Assembly: GCF_033406955.1 (NCBI RefSeq)
Contig: NZ_CP137734.1
Location: 2,356,001 to 2,420,000 of the forward strand
Reading direction: 5' to 3'
Source: Streptomyces violaceoruber
Lineage (GTDB): Bacteria; Actinomycetota; Actinomycetes; Streptomycetales; Streptomycetaceae
Length of the DNA: 64,000 nt
A model generated the notes under the pieces. It did no database searches and was not told the DNA's origin. It saw only the letters and a list, made by a program, of their open reading frames with translations. Positions 18,412 to 26,592 of the stretch are shown here, piece after piece. A program made the translations under genes and the position numbers. Numbering within the stretch: the stretch's first letter is position 1; the number at the start of each line of letters is the position of its first letter.

Positions 18412-20655
18412 TTACCGCGCCGGGACGCTGATGGCGCGGTCCTCCCCGGCGACGAGGTCGAGCGGTTCGGCGCCGGAGGGGGTCCTGAGTTCGATGCGGC
18501 GGGTGCGGTCCGGGCGCAGGACGGCCGTCGCGCTGCCGTCGGGCCTCCAGGTGAGGTCGAGTACGGCCCCGAACCGGGTGCGTACGCCTCTGAGTTCGCC
18601 CTGCGGGCAGGAGGCGGGCAGGGCGGGCAGCAGGACCAGTCGGCCGGGGGTGGACTGCACCAGCATCTCGATGAGCACGGCGGGCAGGGCGTGCGCGGCG
18701 TCCGCGTTGTAGACGTCGCGGTGGGGGTAGTGCGCGCTCATCAGGGACGCGTGGAAGTAGTCGCCGTCCAGGATCCGGCCGAGCGCGTGGGCGACCCGGT
18801 CGCCGTCGCGGAGCCTGGCCGCGACCAGGGCGTGGTGGAGGTGGCCGTGGGCGGAGTCGTTCTCGGCGCCGCGCAGTTCGAGGGCGCGGTGGGCGGCCTC
18901 GGCGAGGTCGGGGGTGTCGTACGGGTTGATCTCGTCCAGCGGCCAGACGCCGTAGAGGTGGCTGAGGTGGCGGTGGTCGTAGGTGTCCGTCAGGCCGGGC
19001 CACGCCCACTCGGCGAGCGCGCCGTCGGCGTTGACCCGGTGCGCGGGGAGGCGGTCGGCGAGGGCGCGCCAGCGGTCGGCGTGCTCGGGGTGGCGGTCGG
19101 CGGCGGTCAGCAGGGCGTGCCGGGCGGCGGAGAGGTCCATCGCCGCGTTCAGGGTGCCCCAGCTCGCGTTCGCCGGGCGGTTCTCGGGCGAGTAGGAGGG
19201 CACGACGGCCAGGTGGCCGTGTTCGTCGGTGCGGTGGAGGAAGTCCTCGTAGAAGAGGGCGGCTTCGGCCAGGGCGGCGGTGGTGCGCGGGTCGTGGGCG
19301 TCCCGGGTCTCGTCGTGGTCGACGAGGGGCTTGAGCAGCCAGTCGGCGCCCGCGGTCCACAGGTGCAGCGGGTACTCGCGGCTGAAGTGGTGGGTGTGGC
19401 CGCACTCGCCGTCGGTGTGCGAGGGCGCGACCACGCCCCGGGTGCCGAAGATCTCGCGGGCGTTGTCCCGCCAGTCGGGCAGTTGCCGGTGGACCAGCGC
19501 GGCGTGGGCCTCGGTGACCTCGGGGAGGGCGGCGGCCGCGGCGGAGGCGGTCTGGAGGTTGAGGTTGGCGTTGGTGGTGAAGGCGCCGGACCAGGCGGTG
19601 TTCCAGTCGCCGGTCCACAGGCCGGTGAGGCGGGGCGGGAGCAGGCCGCTCGCCGACAACAGGTGGTAGCGGCCGGCGGCGAAGAGCCGCTCGAGCAGGG
19701 CGGGGCCGCCGGGCCGGGCGAGCAGTTCCGAGCCGGGCAGGGCGCGTTCGGCGGGGTCGGCGGCGAGGTCGAGGGTGACGCGGTCGTACGCGGTGCGGTG
19801 CCGGGTCAGGTGCCGGGCGAGGAGGCCGTCGTACGGGGCCGCGTGCGAGGTGCCGTCCAGCAGGTCGCGCAGGGCGCGGCTCTCGGCGACCGTGTCCAGC
19901 TCGCCGGTGTGGCGGCGCACCCGGGTGAGGAGCAGTACCTCGGTGGCGCCCTCGACGAGGACGCCCGGCGGGACCAGCCTCACCGTGCCGCCGGTGACGG
20001 CGACGAGGGTGACGCCGGTGTAGGCGAGGTCGCTGCCGGGGTAGCGGGCGCGCAGGGTGAGCAGGGCGCCCTCGGGGGCGAGGACGGCGCCGTGGCCGAT
20101 GCGGAGTCCGGCGGGGGCGCCGGGGAGGCGGGGGTCGAGGGAGAGGTCGAGGGTGAGGCGCGGTGCGGTGACGCGCTGGACGATCACGTCGTCGGCGCGG
20201 GAGACGAAGACGCGGCTGGTCCAGTCGCCGCGGGCGGCCGTGGTCTCGCCGGTGGTGAAGTCGACGGCACGGCGGTACGGGGCGTGGGAGCGGCGGGTGT
20301 CGTGCGGATGGTGGGTGTCGTCGCCCGGTGGTCGGTTCAGGCGCAGTTGGAAGGCCGGGTGGAAGGGGCGCACCCACTGCAGCGGGCGGCCGTCGGTGAA
20401 GTCCTCGGCGGCGGTGGCGTCCCCGGCCAGCAGCCGGTCCTGGAGGGCGGTGAGCCCGGCGGCGAGCGCGGGCGGGCGGCGGTGTCCGTCGTCGCCGTCG
20501 GGGCGGACGAGGGTGTGGTGGGTGACGATCACCCGGTCGGCGTCCGGATCGCCGGACACGAGGACGCCGTGGTGGCCGTTGCCGCTCAGGAAGGCGTCCT
20601 CCCAGCGGGCGGCGGGTTCCGGCTCCCAGGTGCCGTGGACGGGCGTGGCGCTCAT
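18412..20655 (-). CDS. GH95 family alpha-L-fucosidase or alpha-L-galactosidase
   Basis: A 747-residue protein with GH95 architecture: N-terminal beta domain (GTWEPEPAARWEDAFLSGNGHHGVLVSG), an alpha/alpha barrel and a C-terminal beta domain. Conserved elements include TTNANLNLQTA (the paired Asn that position water in GH95 inverting enzymes), PSYSPENRPANASWG (catalytic Glu) and TYDHRHLSHLYGVWP (catalytic Asp region). Known GH95 members remove alpha-1,2-L-fucose or alpha-L-galactose, both side-chain sugars of xyloglucan. There is no signal peptide, so it acts inside the cell. Its ATG overlaps the GH42 stop as ATGA, so the two are translationally coupled. The exact sugar is not settled. Confidence 0.88.
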   Translation of the reverse strand: MSATPVHGTWEPEPAARWEDAFLSGNGHHGVLVSGDPDADRVIVTHHTLVRPDGDDGHRRPPALAAGLTALQDRLLAGDATAAEDFTDGRPLQWVRPFHPAFQLRLNRPPGDDTHHPHDTRRSHAPYRRAVDFTTGETTAARGDWTSRVFVSRADDVIVQRVTAPRLTLDLSLDPRLPGAPAGLRIGHGAVLAPEGALLTLRARYPGSDLAYTGVTLVAVTGGTVRLVPPGVLVEGATEVLLLTRVRRHTGELDTVAESRALRDLLDGTSHAAPYDGLLARHLTRHRTAYDRVTLDLAADPAERALPGSELLARPGGPALLERLFAAGRYHLLSASGLLPPRLTGLWTGDWNTAWSGAFTTNANLNLQTASAAAAALPEVTEAHAALVHRQLPDWRDNAREIFGTRGVVAPSHTDGECGHTHHFSREYPLHLWTAGADWLLKPLVDHDETRDAHDPRTTAALAEAALFYEDFLHRTDEHGHLAVVPSYSPENRPANASWGTLNAAMDLSAARHALLTAADRHPEHADRWRALADRLPAHRVNADGALAEWAWPGLTDTYDHRHLSHLYGVWPLDEINPYDTPDLAEAAHRALELRGAENDSAHGHLHHALVAARLRDGDRVAHALGRILDGDYFHASLMSAHYPHRDVYNADAAHALPAVLIEMLVQSTPGRLVLLPALPASCPQGELRGVRTRFGAVLDLTWRPDGSATAVLRPDRTRRIELRTPSGAEPLDLVAGEDRAISVPAR

Positions 20656-22622
20656 GGCTTCAGCACCGCCGCGCCGTAGCGGCCGAGGGTGATCCGGTCG
20701 GTGGCCGTCGTCTGCGTCAGCAGGTCGTGGTGGGTGCCCGGGAGGTCGACGGTGACCGGTTCGCGGCCGTGGTTGAGCAGGAACAGCAGGTCACCGCGCC
20801 GGACCGCCTCGACGCCGTCCGGGAGCCCGTCGAGCACCGGCCGGACGCCCGCGTCGGCGGCGGCGCGGGCCAGCAGCGCGCGCAGCCGGTCCGGCTCGGG
20901 GAGCGTGGAGAGGTACCAGGCGCGGCCCTTGCGCAGGACGGCCGGCAGTCCGTCGAGTTCCCCGCCCCGGTAGGCGATCGTCTCGTCGGCGGTGCCGTCG
21001 GGCTCGAGTTCCTCGGACCACAGGGTGCCGCGCAGGCCGCCCTCGCACTCGGCTCTCTCTCCCGGCCGCAGCGGCCACCACTCGTGCAGGGTGCGGATGC
21101 CGAACAGCTCGCGCAGCCGGACGTCCATGGCACCGGGCCGTATCCGGTCGTCCTGGTCGGCGACCCCGGTCAGGAAGCCGCAGACGAGGGTGGCGCCGCC
21201 ACGCACGTGGGCGACGAGGTTGTCGACGGCCGCGTCGGTGAGGAGGTAGAGCTGCGGGACGACCACGAGCCGGTAGCCGGTCAGGTCGTGGTCGGGGCGG
21301 GCGAAGTCGGTGGTGAGACCGGCCTGCCAGAGCGCGCGGTGCCAGGCGCGCAGGACGTCGGGGTAGTCGACCTCTCGGGAGGGCCGGGCCTCCTGGTCGC
21401 CGGCCCACCAGGAGTGCCAGTCGTGCAGGACGGCCACGTCGGCGGCGACCGCACCGCCGGTGACGTGCGGCGCGATCCGGGCCAGGTCCGCGCCGAGCTG
21501 CTTGACCTCCTGGTAGGTACGCCCTCGCTCCCCCGCGTGGGAGACCATCCCGGAGTGGAACTTCTCGGCACCCTGCCGCGACTGGCGCCACTGGAAGTAG
21601 CAGACGGCGTCCGCGCCGCGGGCCACCGCCTGGAGCGACCAGAGGCGGTTGAGGCCGCGCGGCTTGGGGTGGTTCACGCCGCGCCAGTTGACGGCACCGG
21701 CCGCCTGCTCCATGAGCATCCACGGGCCGCGGGCCTGGGAGCGGGTCATGTCCTGGACCAGGGCACCCTCCTGGGCGCCGAACGGGTCGCGCGGGTCGGG
21801 GTAGAGGTCGACGGAGACGACGTCCTCCTCCTCGGCCCAGCGCCAGGCGTCCTGGCCCGACCACAGCGGCATGAAGTTGGTGGTGACCGGGATGTGCGGG
21901 GTGTGGCGGCGGACGATGTCGCGCTCGGCGGTGCAGCACTCCAGGAGCATGTCGGAGGTGAAGCGCCGGAAGTCCAGGACCTGCGTGGGGTTCCTCAGGT
22001 AGTGGGCGCGGCGGGGCGGGACGACCTCGGCCCAGTCGCCGTAGCCCTGGCTCCAGAAGGCGGTGCCCCAGGCGGTGTTGAGGGCGTCGAGGGTGCCGTA
22101 GCGGTCCCGGAGCCAGCGGCGGAAGCGGGTGGCGGCCTCGTCGCCGTGGTCGTAGGTGCAGTACTCGTTGTTGATGTGCCACATGGTGAGCGCGGGGTGG
22201 CCCCCGTACCGCGCGGCCAGTGCCTCGGTGATGGCGGCGGCGTGTCGGCGGTAGGCGGTGCTGGAGTGCGAGAAGTGCTGTCGGCCGCCCCACCACTCGG
22301 TGCGGCCGTCGGCGTCGCGCGGCAGGGTGTCGGGGTGCAGGTGCCCCAGCCAGGGCGGGGGCGAGGCGGTGGGGGTGGCGAGGACGACGCCGATGCCGCC
22401 TTCGTGCAGCAGGTCCATGAGCCGGTCCAGCCAGCCGAAGTCGTGGACGCCGGGGCGTGGTTCGAGCTTCGACCAGGAGAAGACGCCGAGGGTGACGGAG
22501 TTGACGCCGGCGGTCTTCATCAGGCGTACGTCCTCGGGCCAGGTCTCCTCGGGCCACTGCTCGGGGTTGTAGTCGCCGCCGAAGAGGATGCGCCGGCGGG
22601 TGGCGTCGGACAGGCCCGGCAT
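20652..22622 (-). CDS. GH42 beta-galactosidase
   Basis: A 656-residue retaining beta-galactosidase. The N-terminal TIM barrel starts RRILFGGDYNPEQWPEETWPEDV; the acid/base Glu is in MWHINNEYCTYD and the nucleophile Glu in PWMLMEQAAGAVNWRG. A trimerisation domain (residues about 400-590) and a small C-terminal beta domain follow, giving normal GH42 length. No signal peptide is seen, so it is cytoplasmic and probably removes galactosyl residues from imported oligosaccharides. ATG at 22622 shares its A with the stop codon of the upstream permease gene (TGATG), so expression is coupled to the importer. Confidence 0.95.
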   Translation of the reverse strand: MPGLSDATRRRILFGGDYNPEQWPEETWPEDVRLMKTAGVNSVTLGVFSWSKLEPRPGVHDFGWLDRLMDLLHEGGIGVVLATPTASPPPWLGHLHPDTLPRDADGRTEWWGGRQHFSHSSTAYRRHAAAITEALAARYGGHPALTMWHINNEYCTYDHGDEAATRFRRWLRDRYGTLDALNTAWGTAFWSQGYGDWAEVVPPRRAHYLRNPTQVLDFRRFTSDMLLECCTAERDIVRRHTPHIPVTTNFMPLWSGQDAWRWAEEEDVVSVDLYPDPRDPFGAQEGALVQDMTRSQARGPWMLMEQAAGAVNWRGVNHPKPRGLNRLWSLQAVARGADAVCYFQWRQSRQGAEKFHSGMVSHAGERGRTYQEVKQLGADLARIAPHVTGGAVAADVAVLHDWHSWWAGDQEARPSREVDYPDVLRAWHRALWQAGLTTDFARPDHDLTGYRLVVVPQLYLLTDAAVDNLVAHVRGGATLVCGFLTGVADQDDRIRPGAMDVRLRELFGIRTLHEWWPLRPGERAECEGGLRGTLWSEELEPDGTADETIAYRGGELDGLPAVLRKGRAWYLSTLPEPDRLRALLARAAADAGVRPVLDGLPDGVEAVRRGDLLFLLNHGREPVTVDLPGTHHDLLTQTTATDRITLGRYGAAVLKP

Positions 22623-23593
22623 CAGCCCTTCACCGCCCCGGTGAGCATGCCCTTCCTGAAGTGGCGCTGGACGAAGGGCGACAGGACGGCCACCGGCAGC
22701 AGGGCCATGACCATCACGGCCATCTGCACGGCCAGCCCGGACAGTTCACCGGTCTTGATCGCCTGGCCGAGGCCGACCGGTGCCTCCTGCTTCTGCACCA
22801 GCTGGATCATGACGTTCTGCAGGGGCAGCATGTCCTGGTCGTTCAGGTAGAGGGAGGCGTTGAACCAGGCGCTCCAGTAGCCGACGGCGTAGAAGAGGGT
22901 GATGACCGCGACGACCGCGCGGGACAGCGGCAGGACGATCCGCCACAGGATGCGCAGGTCCCCGGCGCCGTCGATGCGGGCGCTGTCGATCAGTTCCTGG
23001 GAGATGCCCATGAAGAAGCCGCGCAGCACCAGGATGTTGAAGACGCTGATCGCGCTGGGCAGGATCAGCGCGAGGTAGCTGTCGGTCAGGCCCAGGGACT
23101 GCACCAGCAGGTAGGTGGGGATGAGACCGGCGCTGAAGAACATCGTGGCGAGCAGCACCATGAGGATCCAGCGGTGGCCCAGCGAGCCGCTGCGGGAGAG
23201 CCCGTAGGCGCACAGCACGGACACGGCCATGGAGAACAGGGTGCCGACGAGTGTGACGCCGATGCTGACGAGGGCGGCGCGGGTGACCTGGCCGCCGCTG
23301 AGCAGCTCCTGGTAGGCGACGAAGGTGATGTCCTTGGGGATCATCACCAGGCCGCCCGCCTCGTCGATGGACCTGCGGCTGGAGAGGCTGGTGACGACGA
23401 CGATCCACAGCGGGAAGAGGATGCCCAGGCAGGCCAGGAGCAGCACGAGTCCCTTGCCGGCGAGTCCGGCCCGGCTGGGCTTCTCCTCCCACACGGGGCG
23501 GGGCGGGGCCTCCCACGGGCGGGGCCGGCGTGGCAGCGTGCCGCTCGCGGCGGTCGTGTCCCGTACGGCTGTCGCTTCGGGTACGGCGGTCAC
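22622..23593 (-). CDS. Carbohydrate ABC transporter permease (MalG/LplC-like)
   Basis: One of the two membrane subunits of the sugar importer. The 323-residue protein has a basic, proline-rich N-terminal tail of about 45 residues, six predicted membrane helices (first: GKGLVLLLACLGILFPLWIVVV) and the EAA-type cytoplasmic loop ELIDSARIDGAGDLRILWRIVLP that docks to the ATPase. GTG at 23593 overlaps the preceding permease stop as GTGA. No ATP-binding subunit is encoded in the locus; in Streptomyces such importers commonly borrow the shared ATPase MsiK (family knowledge, not visible here). Confidence 0.94.
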   Translation of the reverse strand: MTAVPEATAVRDTTAASGTLPRRPRPWEAPPRPVWEEKPSRAGLAGKGLVLLLACLGILFPLWIVVVTSLSSRRSIDEAGGLVMIPKDITFVAYQELLSGGQVTRAALVSIGVTLVGTLFSMAVSVLCAYGLSRSGSLGHRWILMVLLATMFFSAGLIPTYLLVQSLGLTDSYLALILPSAISVFNILVLRGFFMGISQELIDSARIDGAGDLRILWRIVLPLSRAVVAVITLFYAVGYWSAWFNASLYLNDQDMLPLQNVMIQLVQKQEAPVGLGQAIKTGELSGLAVQMAVMVMALLPVAVLSPFVQRHFRKGMLTGAVKG

Positions 23594-24630
23594 TTCTTGT
23601 ACACCCCCTGCTCGCCCATGAGGTGGGCCACCTTGTTGGCCACCAGCACCAGGCCGAGGCTGATGACGCCCTTGACGAGCCCCGCGGCGGCCGCGTAACC
23701 GAAGTCCTGGTTGCGCACGCCGTTCCACCACACGAAGGTGTCGAGGACCTCCGCCGCGCCCGGTCCCACGGCGTCGCGTTGCAGCAGGATCTGTTCGAAG
23801 CCCACCGTCAGGGCGTCGCCGACGCGCAGCACCAGCAGCAGGGCGATCACCGGACGCAGCGCGGGCAGCGTGACGTGCCACATGCGGCGCCAGCGGTTCG
23901 CGCCGTCCATCGCGGCGGCCTCGTACAGGTCGGGACTGACCGAGGCGAGGGCGGCGAGGAAGACGATGATCCCCCAGCCGGCGTCCTTCCACACGCTCTG
24001 CGCGGTGACCAGGAACTTGAAGGTGTCCGGGTCGGTCATGACGCCGAGCCCGTCGTACCCGTGGTCGCGCAGCAGCTGGGACAGCAGCCCTGCGCCGCCG
24101 AGCAGTTGCTGGAAGACGGCGATCACCAGCACCCACGAGAAGAAGTGCGGCAGGTAGAGGATGGCCTGCGAGATCGCCCGTACCCGGGGCCTGACCACGC
24201 TGTTGATGAGCAGCGCGAGGGCGATGGGGATCGGGAAGTAGAGCACGAGCTGGAGCAGGAAGAGCACGAGGGTGTTGCGCACCGAGTTCCAGAAGGCGGA
24301 GTCCTCGAAGATCCGCTGGAAGTTCTCCAGGCCCACCCAGGGGCTGTGCAGGATGGAGACGATCCCGTTGTCGCTGAGGTAGGGGTCGTACTCCTGGAAG
24401 GCGACGACGTTGCCGAGGATCGGCACGTAGTTGAAGAGCAGTACCAGCAGCACGGCCGGCAGCGTCATCAGCAGCAGTACGCGGTCGCGGCGGAACCGCA
24501 GCCGCAGGCTCGGCGGCTTCCCCGGCTGCCGCCTCCCGCCGTCGGGGCCGGTGGCGTCGCCGGACGCCGCCGGGGTCTTCTTCGTCGCATCGGCCTCGGC
24601 CCTGGTCCGAGGCACCGTGCTGTGGGACAC
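23590..24630 (-). CDS. Carbohydrate ABC transporter permease (MalF/LplB-like)
   Basis: The partner membrane subunit, 346 residues, with a charged N-terminal tail of about 45 residues and then six membrane helices (first: VLLLMTLPAVLLVLLFNYVPI). It resembles the LplB/UgpA group: WVGLENFQRIFEDSAFWNSVRNT and the EAA loop DLYEAAAMDGANRWRRMWHVTLPALRP. The GTG start at 24630 lies 27 bases after the binding-protein stop with GGAGA nearby. Coupled to the next permease by overlap. The LplB-type pairing with a large binding protein suggests an oligosaccharide rather than a monosaccharide as ligand. Confidence 0.94.
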   Translation of the reverse strand: MSHSTVPRTRAEADATKKTPAASGDATGPDGGRRQPGKPPSLRLRFRRDRVLLLMTLPAVLLVLLFNYVPILGNVVAFQEYDPYLSDNGIVSILHSPWVGLENFQRIFEDSAFWNSVRNTLVLFLLQLVLYFPIPIALALLINSVVRPRVRAISQAILYLPHFFSWVLVIAVFQQLLGGAGLLSQLLRDHGYDGLGVMTDPDTFKFLVTAQSVWKDAGWGIIVFLAALASVSPDLYEAAAMDGANRWRRMWHVTLPALRPVIALLLVLRVGDALTVGFEQILLQRDAVGPGAAEVLDTFVWWNGVRNQDFGYAAAAGLVKGVISLGLVLVANKVAHLMGEQGVYKK

Positions 24631-24657
24631 GGTGGTTCTCCTTGCCTCGGTACCTGG

Positions 24658-26343
24658 TCAGCCGGCCGCCGGACCGTTCTCGTCGAGGAGCTTCCGGTAC
24701 CAGTCGCGCAGCTTGTCCCCGCCCTTGTTCCTCCAGTCGGAGACGGCCTGCTGCATGTCGCCGATCTTCTTGCGGCCGCGGACGATGTCGTCCTCCAGCT
24801 GCTCGAAGTCGTTGGAGAGGTTGGTGTAGCGGGCGGGCTCGACGATCTGCATGCCGTAGAACGTGGGCTTCCTGGTGACGGCGCCCGTCCGCTGCTGCCA
24901 CTCGACCTGGCCCTTGGCGACCTCGGGGAAGTCGGGGTGGGCGATGGTCGCCGCGGGGCTCGCCACCATCACGTAGGCGTTCATCACGTCGATGTTGCCC
25001 TGGTCGGTCTTGGTGGGCACGCCGTCCTTGACGGTGTAGTGGGTGCCCTCGACGCCGTAGTTGGTGGCCATGTACTCCTTGGTCCCGTACGGCGCCGCGG
25101 TGACGTTGGCGACGGCCAGCACGTCGCGGATCACGGACTTGGACGCCTTCTTGTTGACGAAGGCGAAGATGCTGGCCGGGTTCTGCGCCCACAGCGTGGG
25201 GGCACCGCCGTCGTGCCCGAAGAAGTCCATGCCCCAGATCCTGAACCCGGGATTCTGGGTGGCCTGTTCCGCGGTGCGGCTCCACCACTGGGAGATGTCC
25301 TGGTTGTAGACGAGGAACTCGCCGGCGGCGAACTTGGGTCCCGGGTCGGCGGCGTTGGACTTGCCGAGCTTGGCGTCGGGGTGCACGACCCCGGCGGCGA
25401 ACAGCTTGCGCGTCCACTCCAGCGCCTCGAGGTACTCGTCCGTCTCGGCGCGGTAGACCAGCTTGCCGTCGACCTGGTTCCAGCCGAGCGACTTCTCGTT
25501 GCCGGAGAGCACACCGAAGGCGTTGAAGGCGGTCCACTTCATGTCCAGGCAGGCCCAGCGCTTGGCCCTGGCGTTGGTGGCGTCCTTGGCCATCGCCATG
25601 AACTCGTCGCAGGAGCGCGGGACTTCGTAGCCCTCCTTCTCGAAGACGTCCTGCCGGTACAGCGGCACGATGCCGGACACGTACGAGGACGGCATCGGCA
25701 GGCCGAGCAGCTTGCCGCCGAAGATGGAGCGCTGCCAGGCGTCGGTGGGGATCGCGGCGAGGTTCGGGTACTCCTTGACCGCGTCGCCGGACAGGTAGGG
25801 GCCGAGGTCGGCAAACTTGCCGATGATGGCGCTGGGTATCTTGCCGGTCATGTTCCAGCCGGGGACGACCACGACGTCGGGCACCTCGCTGGAGGCGAGG
25901 ACCGCGCCGAGCTTCTGGTCGTAGGTGTTGCCGTCCTGGTTCTGCCAGACCACGTCGACGCCGATGAGGTCGTTCATCGCCTTGTAGTAGGCGTTGTCCT
26001 CCTTGGGCGGGGACCCCCAGAACGGCGACATGACGGTGACCCGGCCGCCCTTGCCGAGCGTCTCGGGCACCGAGGTCTTCAGGTCCGCGAGGTCGAGCTT
26101 GCCGGTGAAGCCGACCGCGGAGCCGTTCTTGCTCGGGATGTCGGGCGTGACCACGCTCGCCGCCACGTAGGACGGCAGCAGCTTCGCGGCGTCCTTGCCC
26201 GACGTGGTGCCGTCGCGCGAGCCTCCGTCGGAACCGCCGCAGGCGGAGAGCAGCGGCACCCCTCCCGCCACGGCCGCGGTGGCGACCGCCGTGGAGGCGA
26301 GGAAACTTCTCCGGCTGGGACCGGAGGCGGCGTTCGGCGTCAT
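24658..26343 (-). CDS. Extracellular sugar-binding lipoprotein of the ABC importer
   Basis: A 561-residue substrate-binding protein (family 1/LipO-like, larger than the usual 420-450). The N-terminus has a twin-arginine signal (RRSFLASTAVATAAVAGG) and a lipobox LSAC, so it is exported folded and lipid-anchored. The body shows typical features: DLGPYLSGDAVKEYPNL, GGKLLGLPMPSSY and LPMPSSYVSGIVPLYRQDVFEKEGY. ATG at 26343 has AAGGG upstream; it is the first gene of the operon running to GH12. One LacI operator lies about 92 bases upstream. The large size and linked GH genes suggest capture of xyloglucan-type oligosaccharides, which is an inference. Confidence 0.93.
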   Translation of the reverse strand: MTPNAASGPSRRSFLASTAVATAAVAGGVPLLSACGGSDGGSRDGTTSGKDAAKLLPSYVAASVVTPDIPSKNGSAVGFTGKLDLADLKTSVPETLGKGGRVTVMSPFWGSPPKEDNAYYKAMNDLIGVDVVWQNQDGNTYDQKLGAVLASSEVPDVVVVPGWNMTGKIPSAIIGKFADLGPYLSGDAVKEYPNLAAIPTDAWQRSIFGGKLLGLPMPSSYVSGIVPLYRQDVFEKEGYEVPRSCDEFMAMAKDATNARAKRWACLDMKWTAFNAFGVLSGNEKSLGWNQVDGKLVYRAETDEYLEALEWTRKLFAAGVVHPDAKLGKSNAADPGPKFAAGEFLVYNQDISQWWSRTAEQATQNPGFRIWGMDFFGHDGGAPTLWAQNPASIFAFVNKKASKSVIRDVLAVANVTAAPYGTKEYMATNYGVEGTHYTVKDGVPTKTDQGNIDVMNAYVMVASPAATIAHPDFPEVAKGQVEWQQRTGAVTRKPTFYGMQIVEPARYTNLSNDFEQLEDDIVRGRKKIGDMQQAVSDWRNKGGDKLRDWYRKLLDENGPAAG

Positions 26344-26434
26344 GTGCGTCAACCCTTCGTGCCTTCGTGGCACACCAAAACACCCGACGGTGGCCGTCGG
26401 CTGCGGTGTCGTGAGGGAACTGAACTCAGCCCGT

Positions 26435-26450
26435 GTCGAAGCGCTTCGAT
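26435..26450. promoter_or_regulatory. LacI-type operator in the ABC/glycosidase operon promoter region
   Basis: GTCGAAGCGCTTCGAT differs in one end base from the perfect palindrome at 16361. It lies 92 bases before the binding-protein ATG on the minus strand, in the divergent 249-base region shared with the GH3 gene. Confidence 0.82.
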
Positions 26451-26543
26451 GTTGCAGCGAGGTTAAGTTAACCCCCCGGGGCACACAAGGGTCGTTCCCA
26501 AGATTGCTGCGCGTCTTGACACCCAAGCGGGACTGCACGGAGC

Positions 26544-26559
26544 ATCGAAGCGCTTCGAC
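26544..26559. promoter_or_regulatory. LacI-type operator in front of the GH3 gene
   Basis: ATCGAAGCGCTTCGAC is the exact reverse complement of the site at 26435. It lies 33 bases upstream of the GH3 start. The two sites are 109 bases apart, which would allow looping or independent repression of the two divergent promoters. Confidence 0.82.
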
Positions 26560-26592
26560 GTCCTGCCCGCTCCATCCCAAGGGGACCCTCAC

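Noticed and set aside
17629..20679. Plus-strand open frame of about 1,000 codons opposite GH12 and GH95
   Set aside because: Composition is Gly/Val/Glu-biased, typical of an antisense frame; GH12 and GH95 motifs are on the minus strand.
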